In this document: piece by piece, positions 53,878 through 62,839 of the stretch
How positions within the stretch are numbered: the stretch's first letter is position 1
How the letters are laid out: each line of letters begins with the position of its first letter
Source: Caldilinea sp. CFX5
GTDB taxonomy: Bacteria > Chloroflexota > Anaerolineae > Caldilineales > Caldilineaceae
Reading direction: 5' to 3'
Length of the DNA: 64,000 nucleotides
Assembly (NCBI GenBank): GCA_021405325.1
Contig: QWII01000042.1
Span: 62,001 to 126,000 of the forward strand
Made by a program: the position numbers and the translations under genes
Notes under the pieces: generated by a model
What the model saw: only the letters and a program-made list of their open reading frames with translations
What the model was told of the DNA's origin: nothing
Databases searched by the model: none

Positions 53878-55744
53878 ATGCAAAAACCGGCTCTTGCACT
53901 TCCAGCCAGATATGACTCAGTTCGGCTTTGACATCATAACGGACTTCGCCTTTGTCAGGGGCGCGATGTTTGCGGGGTAGGTGGTCGGCGCCATTGCGGT
54001 GATTGCCATTTAATGCGCCTGCGCGAATAGGCGCATCTTCGTCGCCATTCATCGCCTGTGCGCTGTTGCGATCATGTTCGTGAATGGCGTCTAGCGGTGA
54101 GCGTACTTGGGCGCCATTGGCGTGGCGGAGTGCGCGCTGGTACATCTCGGCAGCCATTGCTTCCAGCAGCGCCAGGTTATCCAGCAGCTTGGCTTTGAGC
54201 GCCATTTCGTCCAGCCCGGCTTCCAGTTCCAGGTGCAGATCATGGATAAAGCGCACATTGAAGTTGTTGAAAAAGGCCGGCGTCCATTCAATGTTCCTGG
54301 CATGATCCAGCAGCGCGTCCCAATCGCGGAAGAATTGCTGCATCCCCATGTTGAGCTTGTCAAAACGACTCAAGGCCGGGCGCATCGCCTGCCAGAAAGC
54401 CAGATCGTGCGTTTTGTTGTGGAAGAAGATGAGCGAGTTGATCCCCCAGTAGATGGAGAAATCCCAGGCCACCTTGGCAATCATCACCTGAGCATTGCCC
54501 ATGAGCGGGTATTGATGCTCAAAGGTGCCGACATAGGAGTGGAAGGTGTCCAGGTAGATGCGGTTGTAGAGTTCGGCATCCTGCGTGATCGCTTCGCCGC
54601 GCAGATCCTTCAAGAACAGCGCTGTGATCATGGTGTTGCTAATACTGATAAAGTCGGTGCCGGGCGAATAGAAGGGATCGACAAAGACACCCGCTTCCCC
54701 GGTCAACGCCCACCGTTGCGGTGAGAAGACCCGCTGGCAATCGTGCGAATAGTGGCGCAGGGCGAGAAAATCCTGCAACTTATCCTGGCGCGCTCTGACG
54801 GCAGCGGCGCATTGTGGTTCATACTTTTCCAACCAGGCCAGGGCGCGATCAAAGCGATTCATGTCGGCATGGGGATACAACTTCGATTCGGCCACAATGC
54901 CCACGCTGGTCGCGCCTGATTCCAGCGGAATCAGCCAGACCCAATAGCCACGGCCCATCAGGTGCGTCGTACTGAGCCGACGGGCGAAGCGGGGCGCACG
55001 CGCCTGCCAAAACGGATCATTAGACCAGTCAGCGGCATTGATTTCGTCATCAATGCGGAACCAGACCGAGCTGACATCATGGCTGCACGGTTTTTGCAAG
55101 CCAAGCTGCCGCTTGAGCAGACCGGCGCGCCCGCTGGCGTCTACCACCCACCGCCCGGCGACAACTCTCTCTTCGCCCTGGTGCTTGATCAGCACGCGAT
55201 GCTCAAGATCAGTCAGCTCAACTTGCTTGACGCTCGCTCCATCCCAGACATCGACCCCACTCTTGCAGTTCTCTTCGTATAGGGCATTCTCAAGGCGCCC
55301 CCGGTCGATTTGATAAGTGGCGGTCGGTAAGATATTCTTGCTGCCCAGTTCGACGCGCCGGGTAATGTCGCGATTGTCACCCGCCGTGAAGAAGAAGCGC
55401 AGCCCCGCCTTGCGCAGATGTTGCGTCTCCAGATGCTCTTCCATGTTGACGACCCGGCGCAGATAGTAGGAACCAAGCTCCACGGTCGATTCGCCCACTT
55501 TGTGTGCGCCTTCAGGCACCGGATGTTTGTTCTTCTCGATCACCAGAATCTTTGTTTCCGGACGGGCCAGCTTCACCTGACGCGCCAATGTGCCACCGGC
55601 CAACCCGCCGCCAAGAATGATGAGATCATAGTGCGCGCTGGGCGGTTGGGTCGGTTGACTCTGCTTTTGCTTGAGCAGTTGGGCCAGTTGCTCTCGTTTT
55701 TCCGGTGATAAGGCTTGAATACGTTGTGCCAGTTGCTTATCCAT
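53876..55744 (-). CDS. Flavin-dependent halogenase-family protein (1)
   Basis: A 622-residue FAD protein. The N-terminus (MDKQLAQRIQALSPEKREQLAQLLKQ) is a helical segment, followed by the FAD loop IILGGGLAGGTLA, then KVGESTVELGSYYL, and VVDASGR. GYWVWLIPL contains the W-x-W-x-I-P motif of flavin-dependent halogenases, and GEAGVFVDPFYSPGTDF is the second FAD segment. It should chlorinate or brominate an activated substrate with reduced flavin supplied by another enzyme. The last 100 residues are low complexity and Asn/Gly-rich. The ATG at 55744 follows GGAGAC; the 56 codons upstream are translated repeat. The gene next upstream (55830) is a paralogue, so two halogenations are expected. Confidence 0.82.
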   Translation of the reverse strand: MDKQLAQRIQALSPEKREQLAQLLKQKQSQPTQPPSAHYDLIILGGGLAGGTLARQVKLARPETKILVIEKNKHPVPEGAHKVGESTVELGSYYLRRVVNMEEHLETQHLRKAGLRFFFTAGDNRDITRRVELGSKNILPTATYQIDRGRLENALYEENCKSGVDVWDGASVKQVELTDLEHRVLIKHQGEERVVAGRWVVDASGRAGLLKRQLGLQKPCSHDVSSVWFRIDDEINAADWSNDPFWQARAPRFARRLSTTHLMGRGYWVWLIPLESGATSVGIVAESKLYPHADMNRFDRALAWLEKYEPQCAAAVRARQDKLQDFLALRHYSHDCQRVFSPQRWALTGEAGVFVDPFYSPGTDFISISNTMITALFLKDLRGEAITQDAELYNRIYLDTFHSYVGTFEHQYPLMGNAQVMIAKVAWDFSIYWGINSLIFFHNKTHDLAFWQAMRPALSRFDKLNMGMQQFFRDWDALLDHARNIEWTPAFFNNFNVRFIHDLHLELEAGLDEMALKAKLLDNLALLEAMAAEMYQRALRHANGAQVRSPLDAIHEHDRNSAQAMNGDEDAPIRAGALNGNHRNGADHLPRKHRAPDKGEVRYDVKAELSHIWLEVQEPVFA

Positions 55745-55762
55745 ACAAATGTCTCCATGCTT

Positions 55763-55833
55763 ACGTTGGTTGGTTCGTTGGTTGGTTCGTTGGTTGAGCT
55801 TGTCGAAACCAACGAACCAACCAACCAACTTAC
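55763..55833. repeat. Family A palindrome
   Basis: GTTGGTTCGTTGGTTGGTTC and its complement surround TTGAGCTTGTCGAAACC. It abuts the stop of the second halogenase (55830). Confidence 0.85.
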
Positions 55834-57488
55834 ACCAAAACGCCGACGCGATTAAAGTAGTGGGCGCCGGCTTTGTGGGGAACCATGCCGCGTACTTTGC
55901 AGTCGTTGGCAATCGCTTCGAGCCAGGTCAGATTCTTGTGAAATTGCCCCTTAAGCGTTTCATCGTCGTGTTTAGCGTTTAAGCCAAAATAAAATTCTTC
56001 GAGGAAGGGGAAGCCCAGGATGTTAACAAAGTGATCGCGCTGCGGCTCCGGCGGCAGGGTGGCCCAGTGGCGGAAAAAATTTTGCATCTCCACATAGAGA
56101 CCATTAAAGCGTTGCAAGGGTTCGCGCATGGATGAAGCCCAGGCCAGATCGTACAGTTTGTTGTCGTTGAAAAAGAGCAACGACGTACCCCCCCAATAAC
56201 AAGCCCAGTCCCAGGCGATCTTGGCGATCATCACCTGTGGGTTGCCCATCAGGCCATACTGACCCTCATAGGTCGCCATAAAGGACTTGAAGGTGTTGAG
56301 ATAGCTGTGGTTATACAATTCGGTGCGCATCTCAATCGCCTCGCCCCGCAGCTCACGCATGATGAGGTCGGTGATCAAGCAGTTGCTGATGCTGATAAAG
56401 TCGGTGCCGGGCGAATAGAAGGGGTCGAGAAAGACGCCGGCTTCGCCGGACATGGCCCAGCGATCGCGGGAAAAGACGCGACGACAGCCATGCGCATAGT
56501 GCTTCAGGGCATGAAAATCCTGGAGCAGATGTTGATGCTCTTCGACCACATCTGCACATTGCGGCTCGTGCCGGCGCAGCCAGTCGAGCGCACGTTCAAA
56601 ACGATTCATCTCATGGTGCGGGTGGATCTTGGGGTCAGCGACAATGCCCACGCTGGTCGAACCACTGGCCAGCGGGATCAACCAGACCCAGTAGCCGCGC
56701 CCCATAAGGTGATTGGTGCCGAGCCAGCGCATATTAGACGGCACCCGCCCCAACCAACCGGCATCATCCGACCACTGGTCCACATCAATGCGCGTCCCAA
56801 TGCGAAACCAGACGGCGCTGGCATCATGGGCGACGCTTTCGGACAAGTCGAGTTGGCGTTTGAGCAAGCTGGAACGCCCGGAGGCATCGATCACCCAGCG
56901 CGCAGCAATGGTCTCTTCGGCTTCGTGGCGGCGGATGGTTATCGTATGTTGCGCAGTGCCATCCACCGTAATTGCACGGACGTTGCAATCGTCCCAACAC
57001 TCGATTTCTTGCTGCCGGTTTTCATCCCAGAGCAGATTCTCAAAGCGCCCCCGATCCAACTGGTGGCCGCGGATCGGCGGCATGATGACGCCTCCTAACT
57101 CAACGCGGCGGGTGATATCGCGATTGCCCTCGGCTGGGAAATAGAAACGCAGCCCGGCTTTGAGGAGTTGGGTCTGTTCCAGTTGCTGTTTGAGATCCAG
57201 CACTTCGCGAAGATAATAAGAACCCAGTTCAACGGTTGATTCGCCAACCTTGAAAGCCGCTTCGGGCGCCGGGTGCTGATTCTTATCCATGACCAGAATG
57301 CTCAGATCGGCATGGGCGCGCTTTAGTTGACGGGCCAATGTCAAGCCGGCCAGTCCACCGCCTAAAATTGCCACATCCACTTGCTTGCGATACTGCCGAT
57401 GACCGGCCCGCTTTTCCTGCAATCGTTTAGTAAGCTCCTCACGCTTTTCGGGTGGTAGCGATTTGATTCGTTGGATAATTGTATGCAT
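55830..57488 (-). CDS. Flavin-dependent halogenase-family protein (2)
   Basis: A 552-residue paralogue of the protein at 53876, similar along the core. It begins MHTIIQRIKSLPPEKREELTKRLQEK, again a P-E-K-R helical segment, then AILGGGLAGLTLARQ, KVGESTVELGSYYL, GYWVWLIPL (W-x-W-x-I-P) and GEAGVFLDPFYSPGTDF. It lacks the low-complexity C-terminal tail of its partner. An AAGGTG site precedes the ATG. Both genes lie directly upstream of the PKS, so carrier-bound or precursor halogenation is likely. The enzyme family also contains non-halogenating monooxygenases, so the reaction is a prediction. Confidence 0.82.
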   Translation of the reverse strand: MHTIIQRIKSLPPEKREELTKRLQEKRAGHRQYRKQVDVAILGGGLAGLTLARQLKRAHADLSILVMDKNQHPAPEAAFKVGESTVELGSYYLREVLDLKQQLEQTQLLKAGLRFYFPAEGNRDITRRVELGGVIMPPIRGHQLDRGRFENLLWDENRQQEIECWDDCNVRAITVDGTAQHTITIRRHEAEETIAARWVIDASGRSSLLKRQLDLSESVAHDASAVWFRIGTRIDVDQWSDDAGWLGRVPSNMRWLGTNHLMGRGYWVWLIPLASGSTSVGIVADPKIHPHHEMNRFERALDWLRRHEPQCADVVEEHQHLLQDFHALKHYAHGCRRVFSRDRWAMSGEAGVFLDPFYSPGTDFISISNCLITDLIMRELRGEAIEMRTELYNHSYLNTFKSFMATYEGQYGLMGNPQVMIAKIAWDWACYWGGTSLLFFNDNKLYDLAWASSMREPLQRFNGLYVEMQNFFRHWATLPPEPQRDHFVNILGFPFLEEFYFGLNAKHDDETLKGQFHKNLTWLEAIANDCKVRGMVPHKAGAHYFNRVGVLV

Positions 57489-57535
57489 TTGTCACCTTAA
57501 TTACGTTTACTTTACAAGATAAGAGCGCATGTTTC

Positions 57536-57625
57536 TGGTAGTTGATTAGTTAGTTGGTTGGTTGGGTAGTTGGTTCGTTGGTTTCGACAGGCTCAACCAA
57601 CGAACCAACTACCCAACCAACTCCC
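57536..57625. repeat. Family A palindrome
   Basis: GTTGGTTGGGTAGTTGGTTCG and its complement surround TTTCGACAGGCTCAACC. It lies between the ATPase stop and the halogenase 2 start. The 137-bp gap holds nothing else. Confidence 0.85.
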
Positions 57626-59716
57626 TCACTCTTGTTGTCGGGTTGGGAATAAGGCGTTGGTCAGACCGGCAACCAGACTGACGTTGTAGCAGATCATGGC
57701 GCTGAGAATTTGAAACTTTAAGAAAAAGATGCCGCCCAGGCAGAGCAAGCCGGGGCCAAAGGTGGTGAGATAGCCGATGCGTTGATTGGCGGCGAAGCGG
57801 TGGGCGAGGCCAAAAACGCTATCTACCTGCTGAATACTTTCGTCGGTCAAGATGATTTGGGCCGTGTCGGTGGCGGCGGTGGAGGCGCCGCGCAGCGAGA
57901 TCGCGGTGTGGGCTTGTTTCAGCGCAATGGCGTCATTGATGCCATCGCCGATAAAACAGACAAAGCGTCCCTCGGCTTGGAGGCGGGCGACGAGATGGGC
58001 CTTCTCCTCCGGCAGCACTTCGGCAAAATAGTGGTCTATGCCCAGATCCAGTGCCAGCCGCCTGGTCGGCTCCTGGTGATCGCCGGAGATGATGTAGATG
58101 TCCAGGTTGCGCGCTTTCAACTGTTGGATGATCGCGCTGGCCTCCGGACGCAAGGTCGCCTGTAATTCAATCGCGCCATCCAAGCGGCCATTAACCGCCA
58201 CATAGACAAAAGTACTACCTTGTGCATGGCCCAGCGCTTGCCGCGAACGCACCTCATCGGCCACAGGAATCCCTGTCAGCTCCATAAACCGCAAACTGCC
58301 CACATGTACGGTTTGCTCACCGACGTTGACTTTGATGCCGTAGCCGATTTCATAACGTGCTTCCTCAATGGCCGGTAGGTGCAACTGCTGTGCGTGCGCT
58401 GCCTGCAAAATCGCTTTAGCGATTGGGTGGCTCTGGCGCGCTTCGGCTGCTGCCGCCAGGGTAAGTAACTCTTCTGCTGTCCGTCCATGCCAGGTGTAGA
58501 CTTGAGCGACATGCGGTTGCTCCAGCGTCAGGGTGCCGGTTTTGTCAAAGACAACCGTGTCGATCTGTTGGAGCAACTCCAACGCCCGGCCATCTTTGAT
58601 CAAAATGCCCTGATGGGCGGCCTGGGCCAAAAAGTTTAACATCCCCAGCGGCGAAACAACACGCAAAATTTCAGCATAGTTGGCGCCAATCACCGCTACG
58701 GCGCTGCTTGGGCCTAGTAGCGCCAGCGTCAGCGCGCTCAACCCCAGCGTCGGCAGCACGGAGCGATCCGAGATCGCTTCGCCTCTGGCCTGGATCGACG
58801 ACTTGTAATCCGCCGTGCGCCGCAAAATTTCCCCAATCTGGGCCGCGACCGTATCGGCGCCGGTGCGCTCCACCTGAATGTAAATCCGCCCTGCCAGCAC
58901 GACCGTCCCGGCGTAGGCCGGATCGCCCGTCGCCTTTTCCACCGGGCGGCTTTCGCCGGAAAGCATATGTTGATCGACCGAGGCGAAGCCATCGCGAATC
59001 ACGCCATCCACCGGAATCATATCACCGGCGCCGACAACAAGGATGTCGCCCACCGCCAGGTCGCCAAAGGGGGTCTCGACTTCGGCGCCGTTCAACAGGC
59101 GCCAGACGGTGCGGCTCTGTTCACCGACGATGGTGCGCAAGGTCTGTTCGGCATTATCTTCCGTCAGCGCCATCAGTTTATGGCCAGTATAATAAGTCAA
59201 ACTGGCCAATGCACTGGCAAGATAGAGATGCGACGCCAGCGCACTTAGAATGACCGTCGCATCCAGGATCGAATGGCGCAGACGCCGTTCTTCAACAAGG
59301 GCATCCCTGGCCTCGCGCATGACATCCACCGAGGCATAGAGCGTAAAAGGGACGCTCAATAGCCCCACCGGCGCATAGAGAAACATACCCACCGCCGCCA
59401 GACTCAGCCCTGTGGCCGAAGCCAAGAGATTGCGGTTGATCGCTTCTTCTTCGGCGCTCACCGGGCGCGCGGTTGACTCGGTGGCGGCGTCTTCCTGCTG
59501 ATCCCTGGCCGCCGTCGCAATTGCTTGCAGTTGTTGCTGGCGTACTTCGCCCCAATGCAATGATTGAACAAAGGTTTGGAGTGCGGTTGGCGGTTGTACA
59601 GCGCGCAGAGGCATACTTTCGCCCGCAGCCTGTCGTTCCACGCGGAGATAGCGATCAGCACGCCGCTTCCTGATTTGGTTTTGATAGCTCTTGATGATCG
59701 AATCCGCTACTCTCAC
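57626..59716 (-). CDS. P1B-like heavy-metal-type P-type ATPase with SPL in place of CPC
   Basis: A 696-residue membrane ATPase. A Gln/Arg-rich N-terminus of about 110 residues has no CxxC metal domain. The actuator loop has LSGESRPVEK, the phosphorylation site is Asp391 in DKTGTLT, the P1B-type S-x-H-P is QSHPIAKAI, and the hinge is GDGINDAIAL. The intramembrane motif that normally reads C-P-C or C-P-H is here VVSPLGM (S355-P356-L357), so there is no cysteine at the transport site. Transported ion unknown. It starts at GTG 59716 with a weak ribosome-binding site; an internal ATG 34 codons later is an alternative. It lies between an exporter and the halogenase genes. Confidence 0.8.
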   Translation of the reverse strand: MRVADSIIKSYQNQIRKRRADRYLRVERQAAGESMPLRAVQPPTALQTFVQSLHWGEVRQQQLQAIATAARDQQEDAATESTARPVSAEEEAINRNLLASATGLSLAAVGMFLYAPVGLLSVPFTLYASVDVMREARDALVEERRLRHSILDATVILSALASHLYLASALASLTYYTGHKLMALTEDNAEQTLRTIVGEQSRTVWRLLNGAEVETPFGDLAVGDILVVGAGDMIPVDGVIRDGFASVDQHMLSGESRPVEKATGDPAYAGTVVLAGRIYIQVERTGADTVAAQIGEILRRTADYKSSIQARGEAISDRSVLPTLGLSALTLALLGPSSAVAVIGANYAEILRVVSPLGMLNFLAQAAHQGILIKDGRALELLQQIDTVVFDKTGTLTLEQPHVAQVYTWHGRTAEELLTLAAAAEARQSHPIAKAILQAAHAQQLHLPAIEEARYEIGYGIKVNVGEQTVHVGSLRFMELTGIPVADEVRSRQALGHAQGSTFVYVAVNGRLDGAIELQATLRPEASAIIQQLKARNLDIYIISGDHQEPTRRLALDLGIDHYFAEVLPEEKAHLVARLQAEGRFVCFIGDGINDAIALKQAHTAISLRGASTAATDTAQIILTDESIQQVDSVFGLAHRFAANQRIGYLTTFGPGLLCLGGIFFLKFQILSAMICYNVSLVAGLTNALFPTRQQE

Positions 59717-59794
59717 AATCGCCCAACCCTAAACTCAAGCGTCCCTACGGGACGAACGCATATTACCCAACTAATCAACTAACTAACCAACTGC

Positions 59795-62536
59795 CTACGC
59801 GGCCTCGCGCACCTGCCCATTTTCCAACCACAAACGCCGCCAGGCTTCGTTGGCCCAGAGCTTTTCACGCACGGCGTCTTCGGCGTCCAGCAACGCTTTG
59901 TAGCGCGAGACCGGGCGGGCCAAAAGGGCGGCAGGCGTGTCATCTTCGATGATGCGACCATTTTCCACCACCAGCACCCGCTCAAAGCTCTGCGTCTGTC
60001 CCACGTCGTGGGTGACGCAAATAAGCGTTGCGGTGGGCCAATACTCACGCGCCCGTGTCAACAGGAGACGACGCTTTTCGCGATCCAGACCACGGAAGGG
60101 TTCATCGAGAATCACCAGGCGGGCATCCTGCCGTTGCAACCCCCGGCCAAAACGGGTGCGCTGTCCTTCCCCGCCGGAGATCAAGCGCCCTTCGCCCCCC
60201 AGGCGTGTCTGCATCCCATCGGGGAGGCGTTCCAGCACCGAGCGTAAATCGGCCTGTTCAATAATCCAGTTCAAGGGCATTTGTCCGCCGCCATAGCGCA
60301 AGTTATAGAGAAACGAGCGGTTCCAGAGTTGGATCGTCGGATCGACCCAGGCCACTTCGTTGCGCAACTGTTGCAGTCGGGCATAATCCAGCGATTCACC
60401 ATCGAGCAAAACCTGCCCCGTCGCCGGGTAGTGCCAGCCCAAGAGCAGACCGACCAGGGTCGATTTACCGGCGCCCGACGGGCCGACAATGCCGATCTGG
60501 CTGCCGGCGGCAATGGTCAGATCGGTTTTCTGTAAAATGACCTGCTCCGCCGCTTCGACCTGCACCCCCTGCAAGACAATCTCGATACCATGCTGACGCG
60601 GTTTGGCTGCCTGCTCACCTTCTGCAGCAATAACTGTCGCTGCGGCGCCGTTGTCACCCTTTGGCGCCAGCGCTTCTTCCGTCGGCGCTTCGAGCAGTTG
60701 GAGGAAACGGGTCGCCTTCCACTGGTCGAAGAGATAGGAAATGGTCAAAAAGATCAGCGGCCCGCGCAATGATTCCAGGTTGACCGACCAATAGGTCAGC
60801 AGCAACAGGTTGGCCGGGTCGCGATCACGCACGACATACAGGAAAATCACCAGCGCCGTCATGCCATAGGAGAGCGCCGTGCCGATTGTGTTAAACCACC
60901 ACTCGCCCAGATAGACGTTGATGTTGCTCTGCACCCACTTACCCAGCAGCGCCTCATATTCGCGGCGGGTGGCCTGTTCGGCGCCGTGGGTGCGAATGGC
61001 GACCAGCCCTTGCATCGCGTCCAGGTAAAAGCGGCTGAGAAAACCCAGATAGATGCGGGTGCGTTGCGCCTCTGAGCCGATATAGCCACTGATGTACATG
61101 GTGGCAAAGGGCAAAAGCAATTTAATAAAGGTGAGCAGCGCACTCAACCAATCCAGCAAAAAGAGACCGACCACCGTCATCAAAAACTGGACGGCAATAT
61201 ACACCAGTTCGCTGGCATAAAAGGGCAACTTACGCACCGCCCGCACCTGATGAATACGCTCGATCATGTCGCCGGCAGGAATCTGCTGAAAATACGAATT
61301 GCTCAGACGGGGAAGCTGCGCCAACACGGCCAGCCGCAGCCGCCCATCCAGCCGATGGCCCAGCTTTAAGATGGCGCTGTGACTAACCCATTTCAACCCC
61401 ATCAAGGTGAGCGTAAAAGCCAGCAAGAGCGCAATCGCCCACAAGCGCTCCTCCATGCTTTGTAGCCGTAAACTTAACTCAGCCAAGCTGCGGAAGAGAA
61501 TCGCCTGAAAAAACATGCCGGCGCCGGCAAAGAGCATTGCCACGGCGATCAAGGCAGGGGAAAGCAAACCTTCCTCGCGCAAATAGGTCAACACTGACTG
61601 TTTGGCCGGTTGCGCCGCGTCTGCCGTTGTGCCGGTCGCCTCGGCGGTTTCGCTTCCCGGCTCTGCGCTGGGGGCGCTCGACTCCTGGGCGGTGGCCGGC
61701 GCCGTCAGCCCGACAACCCGCAAGCCGACAATGCCATGTAAACGGGCCGGCGCCAACGCCAGCGGTGTCACACTGGTATCCGGCTGCACAACCCAGTTGA
61801 CCGGCGCCAGGAGTTGACCCTGTTCGACCAACGTCTGTTCGGCTTGGGCAAAGGTGCGTTGCAGCACTTGCACCGCCGCTCGTCCCCGCCGTAAGGCGCC
61901 CTGTTCCACCATGCGCTCGACCGTGCGCAGGGCTGCATCGAAGACTGCCGGCCCATAGCCATGATCGGGGGCGTAGGCGGCTGTCAGCAGTGCATCAGCT
62001 TCGTTGGCGCCCGGTTGTAATGCCAGCACGCGCTCCCGCAGAAATTGGCGTGAGGTTGCCGTGGTGGAGAGGGCGCGCCACGCGTCAGCCGTGAGAAAAA
62101 GGTCTTCGCTCCCTAGTTCACTCAGCAGTTGGGTACGGCCCATCCATAAGCGCCCCAACTGCGGGTCCATGACCTGATAAAAGGGGCCAACGCGATTCCA
62201 TACGACGGCCCAATGTGGCGGTTCTTCTGAAATCGGGCGCAGCAGTACAAGCACCGGCAAGGCATTGGTAAGCTGCAGGGCATCGCCGGGTAACAGGGCT
62301 TGCTCGATTGTCAGGCCGCTGTGCTGGGCAATTTGCAGCAGTGTAGCAGGGGGAAGCAGCGTGTCATGTCCGGCAAACAGCGTTGCTAGCGCGGTGTCAG
62401 AAATGGACTGGCTATGACCCAGTAGCAATGCTTTTAGCACTGCCTGGTTTTCTGTGATCCCCGCCTCGGTGGTAATTTGCGGTATAAAGAACAGCCGTTT
62501 GCCTGTTGCGCTAACCAACCAATCACCACCCTGCAT
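59795..62536 (-). CDS. ABC exporter with N-terminal degenerate C39-like domain
   Basis: A 913-residue ABC exporter. Residues about 1-150 follow the C39 peptidase pattern but lack the catalytic cysteine; the histidine (PPHWAVVWN) and aspartate (VMDPQLGR) positions remain, so the domain likely only binds substrate, as in HlyB-type exporters. Residues about 150-290 are a long linker rich in Ala, Thr and Glu. Six membrane helices lie between about 320 and 600. The ATPase domain has GPSGAGKST at about 682, SGGEGQR and VILDEPF, then CVTHD. It probably exports the cluster product. The start is placed at ATG 62536, because the earlier TTG (62641) is part of a -35 box. It is encoded upstream of the ATPase gene with a small gap. 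Confidence 0.85.
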   Translation of the reverse strand: MQGGDWLVSATGKRLFFIPQITTEAGITENQAVLKALLLGHSQSISDTALATLFAGHDTLLPPATLLQIAQHSGLTIEQALLPGDALQLTNALPVLVLLRPISEEPPHWAVVWNRVGPFYQVMDPQLGRLWMGRTQLLSELGSEDLFLTADAWRALSTTATSRQFLRERVLALQPGANEADALLTAAYAPDHGYGPAVFDAALRTVERMVEQGALRRGRAAVQVLQRTFAQAEQTLVEQGQLLAPVNWVVQPDTSVTPLALAPARLHGIVGLRVVGLTAPATAQESSAPSAEPGSETAEATGTTADAAQPAKQSVLTYLREEGLLSPALIAVAMLFAGAGMFFQAILFRSLAELSLRLQSMEERLWAIALLLAFTLTLMGLKWVSHSAILKLGHRLDGRLRLAVLAQLPRLSNSYFQQIPAGDMIERIHQVRAVRKLPFYASELVYIAVQFLMTVVGLFLLDWLSALLTFIKLLLPFATMYISGYIGSEAQRTRIYLGFLSRFYLDAMQGLVAIRTHGAEQATRREYEALLGKWVQSNINVYLGEWWFNTIGTALSYGMTALVIFLYVVRDRDPANLLLLTYWSVNLESLRGPLIFLTISYLFDQWKATRFLQLLEAPTEEALAPKGDNGAAATVIAAEGEQAAKPRQHGIEIVLQGVQVEAAEQVILQKTDLTIAAGSQIGIVGPSGAGKSTLVGLLLGWHYPATGQVLLDGESLDYARLQQLRNEVAWVDPTIQLWNRSFLYNLRYGGGQMPLNWIIEQADLRSVLERLPDGMQTRLGGEGRLISGGEGQRTRFGRGLQRQDARLVILDEPFRGLDREKRRLLLTRAREYWPTATLICVTHDVGQTQSFERVLVVENGRIIEDDTPAALLARPVSRYKALLDAEDAVREKLWANEAWRRLWLENGQVREAA

Positions 62537-62613
62537 TTCTGAACCGTATTTTGGTGAAAAGATTAAATTAATGAATTGTTGTTGTTTGGTAAGAAAAACA
62601 CTGTTTGACGTAA

Positions 62614-62641
62614 AGTATAGAAGACTTTCTAGTATTGTCAA
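62614..62641 (-). promoter_or_regulatory. Strong sigma-70-like promoter upstream of the ABC exporter
   Basis: On the minus strand TTGACA (62641-62636) and TATACT (62619-62614) are 16 bp apart, the nearest to consensus that I see in the window. Transcription would start near 62607 and leave a leader of about 70 nt to the ATG at 62536. It would drive the exporter, ATPase, halogenases and the PKS/NRPS. Confidence 0.7.
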
Positions 62642-62661
62642 GCTGGTCTGGGGTGAAAAAG

Positions 62662-62680
62662 CGTGACGAGATCGTGACGA
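62662..62680 (-). promoter_or_regulatory. Direct repeat, candidate OmpR/PhoB-type activator site
   Basis: On the minus strand TCGTCAC-GATC-TCGTCAC (7-bp repeats, 11-bp period) lies 20 bp upstream of the -35 box. That geometry is the one used by OmpR/PhoB-family activators at class I sites. Confidence 0.5.
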
Positions 62681-62771
62681 AATGGCTGTGCGGCTGTCCT
62701 GTGCTTATCTGCATCGGCATTATAGAACTAATGTGGTAAAGCAGGCGCAAAAATAGGTCAAATTACGTAGG

Positions 62772-62834
62772 GTTTGGGTTGGTCAGTTCGTTGGTTTCGA
62801 CAAGCTCAACCAACGAACTGACCAACCCAAAATC
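62772..62834. repeat. Family A palindrome
   Basis: GGGTTGGTCAGTTCGTTGG and its complement flank TTTCGACAAGCTCAACC. It lies between the mini HlyD-like gene stop and the promoter region. The 303-bp gap (62537-62839) otherwise holds the promoter and the direct repeat. Confidence 0.85.
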
Positions 62835-62839
62835 ATCAA

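Noticed and set aside
55745..55912. 56-codon N-terminal extension of halogenase 1
   Set aside because: It is a translated GGTTGGTT repeat (NQRTNQRTNQR) upstream of a good ribosome-binding site and ATG.
62537..62641. Extended N-terminus of the ABC exporter from TTG 62641
   Set aside because: The TTG lies in a perfect TTGACA box with a spaced TATACT; translation would start inside the promoter.
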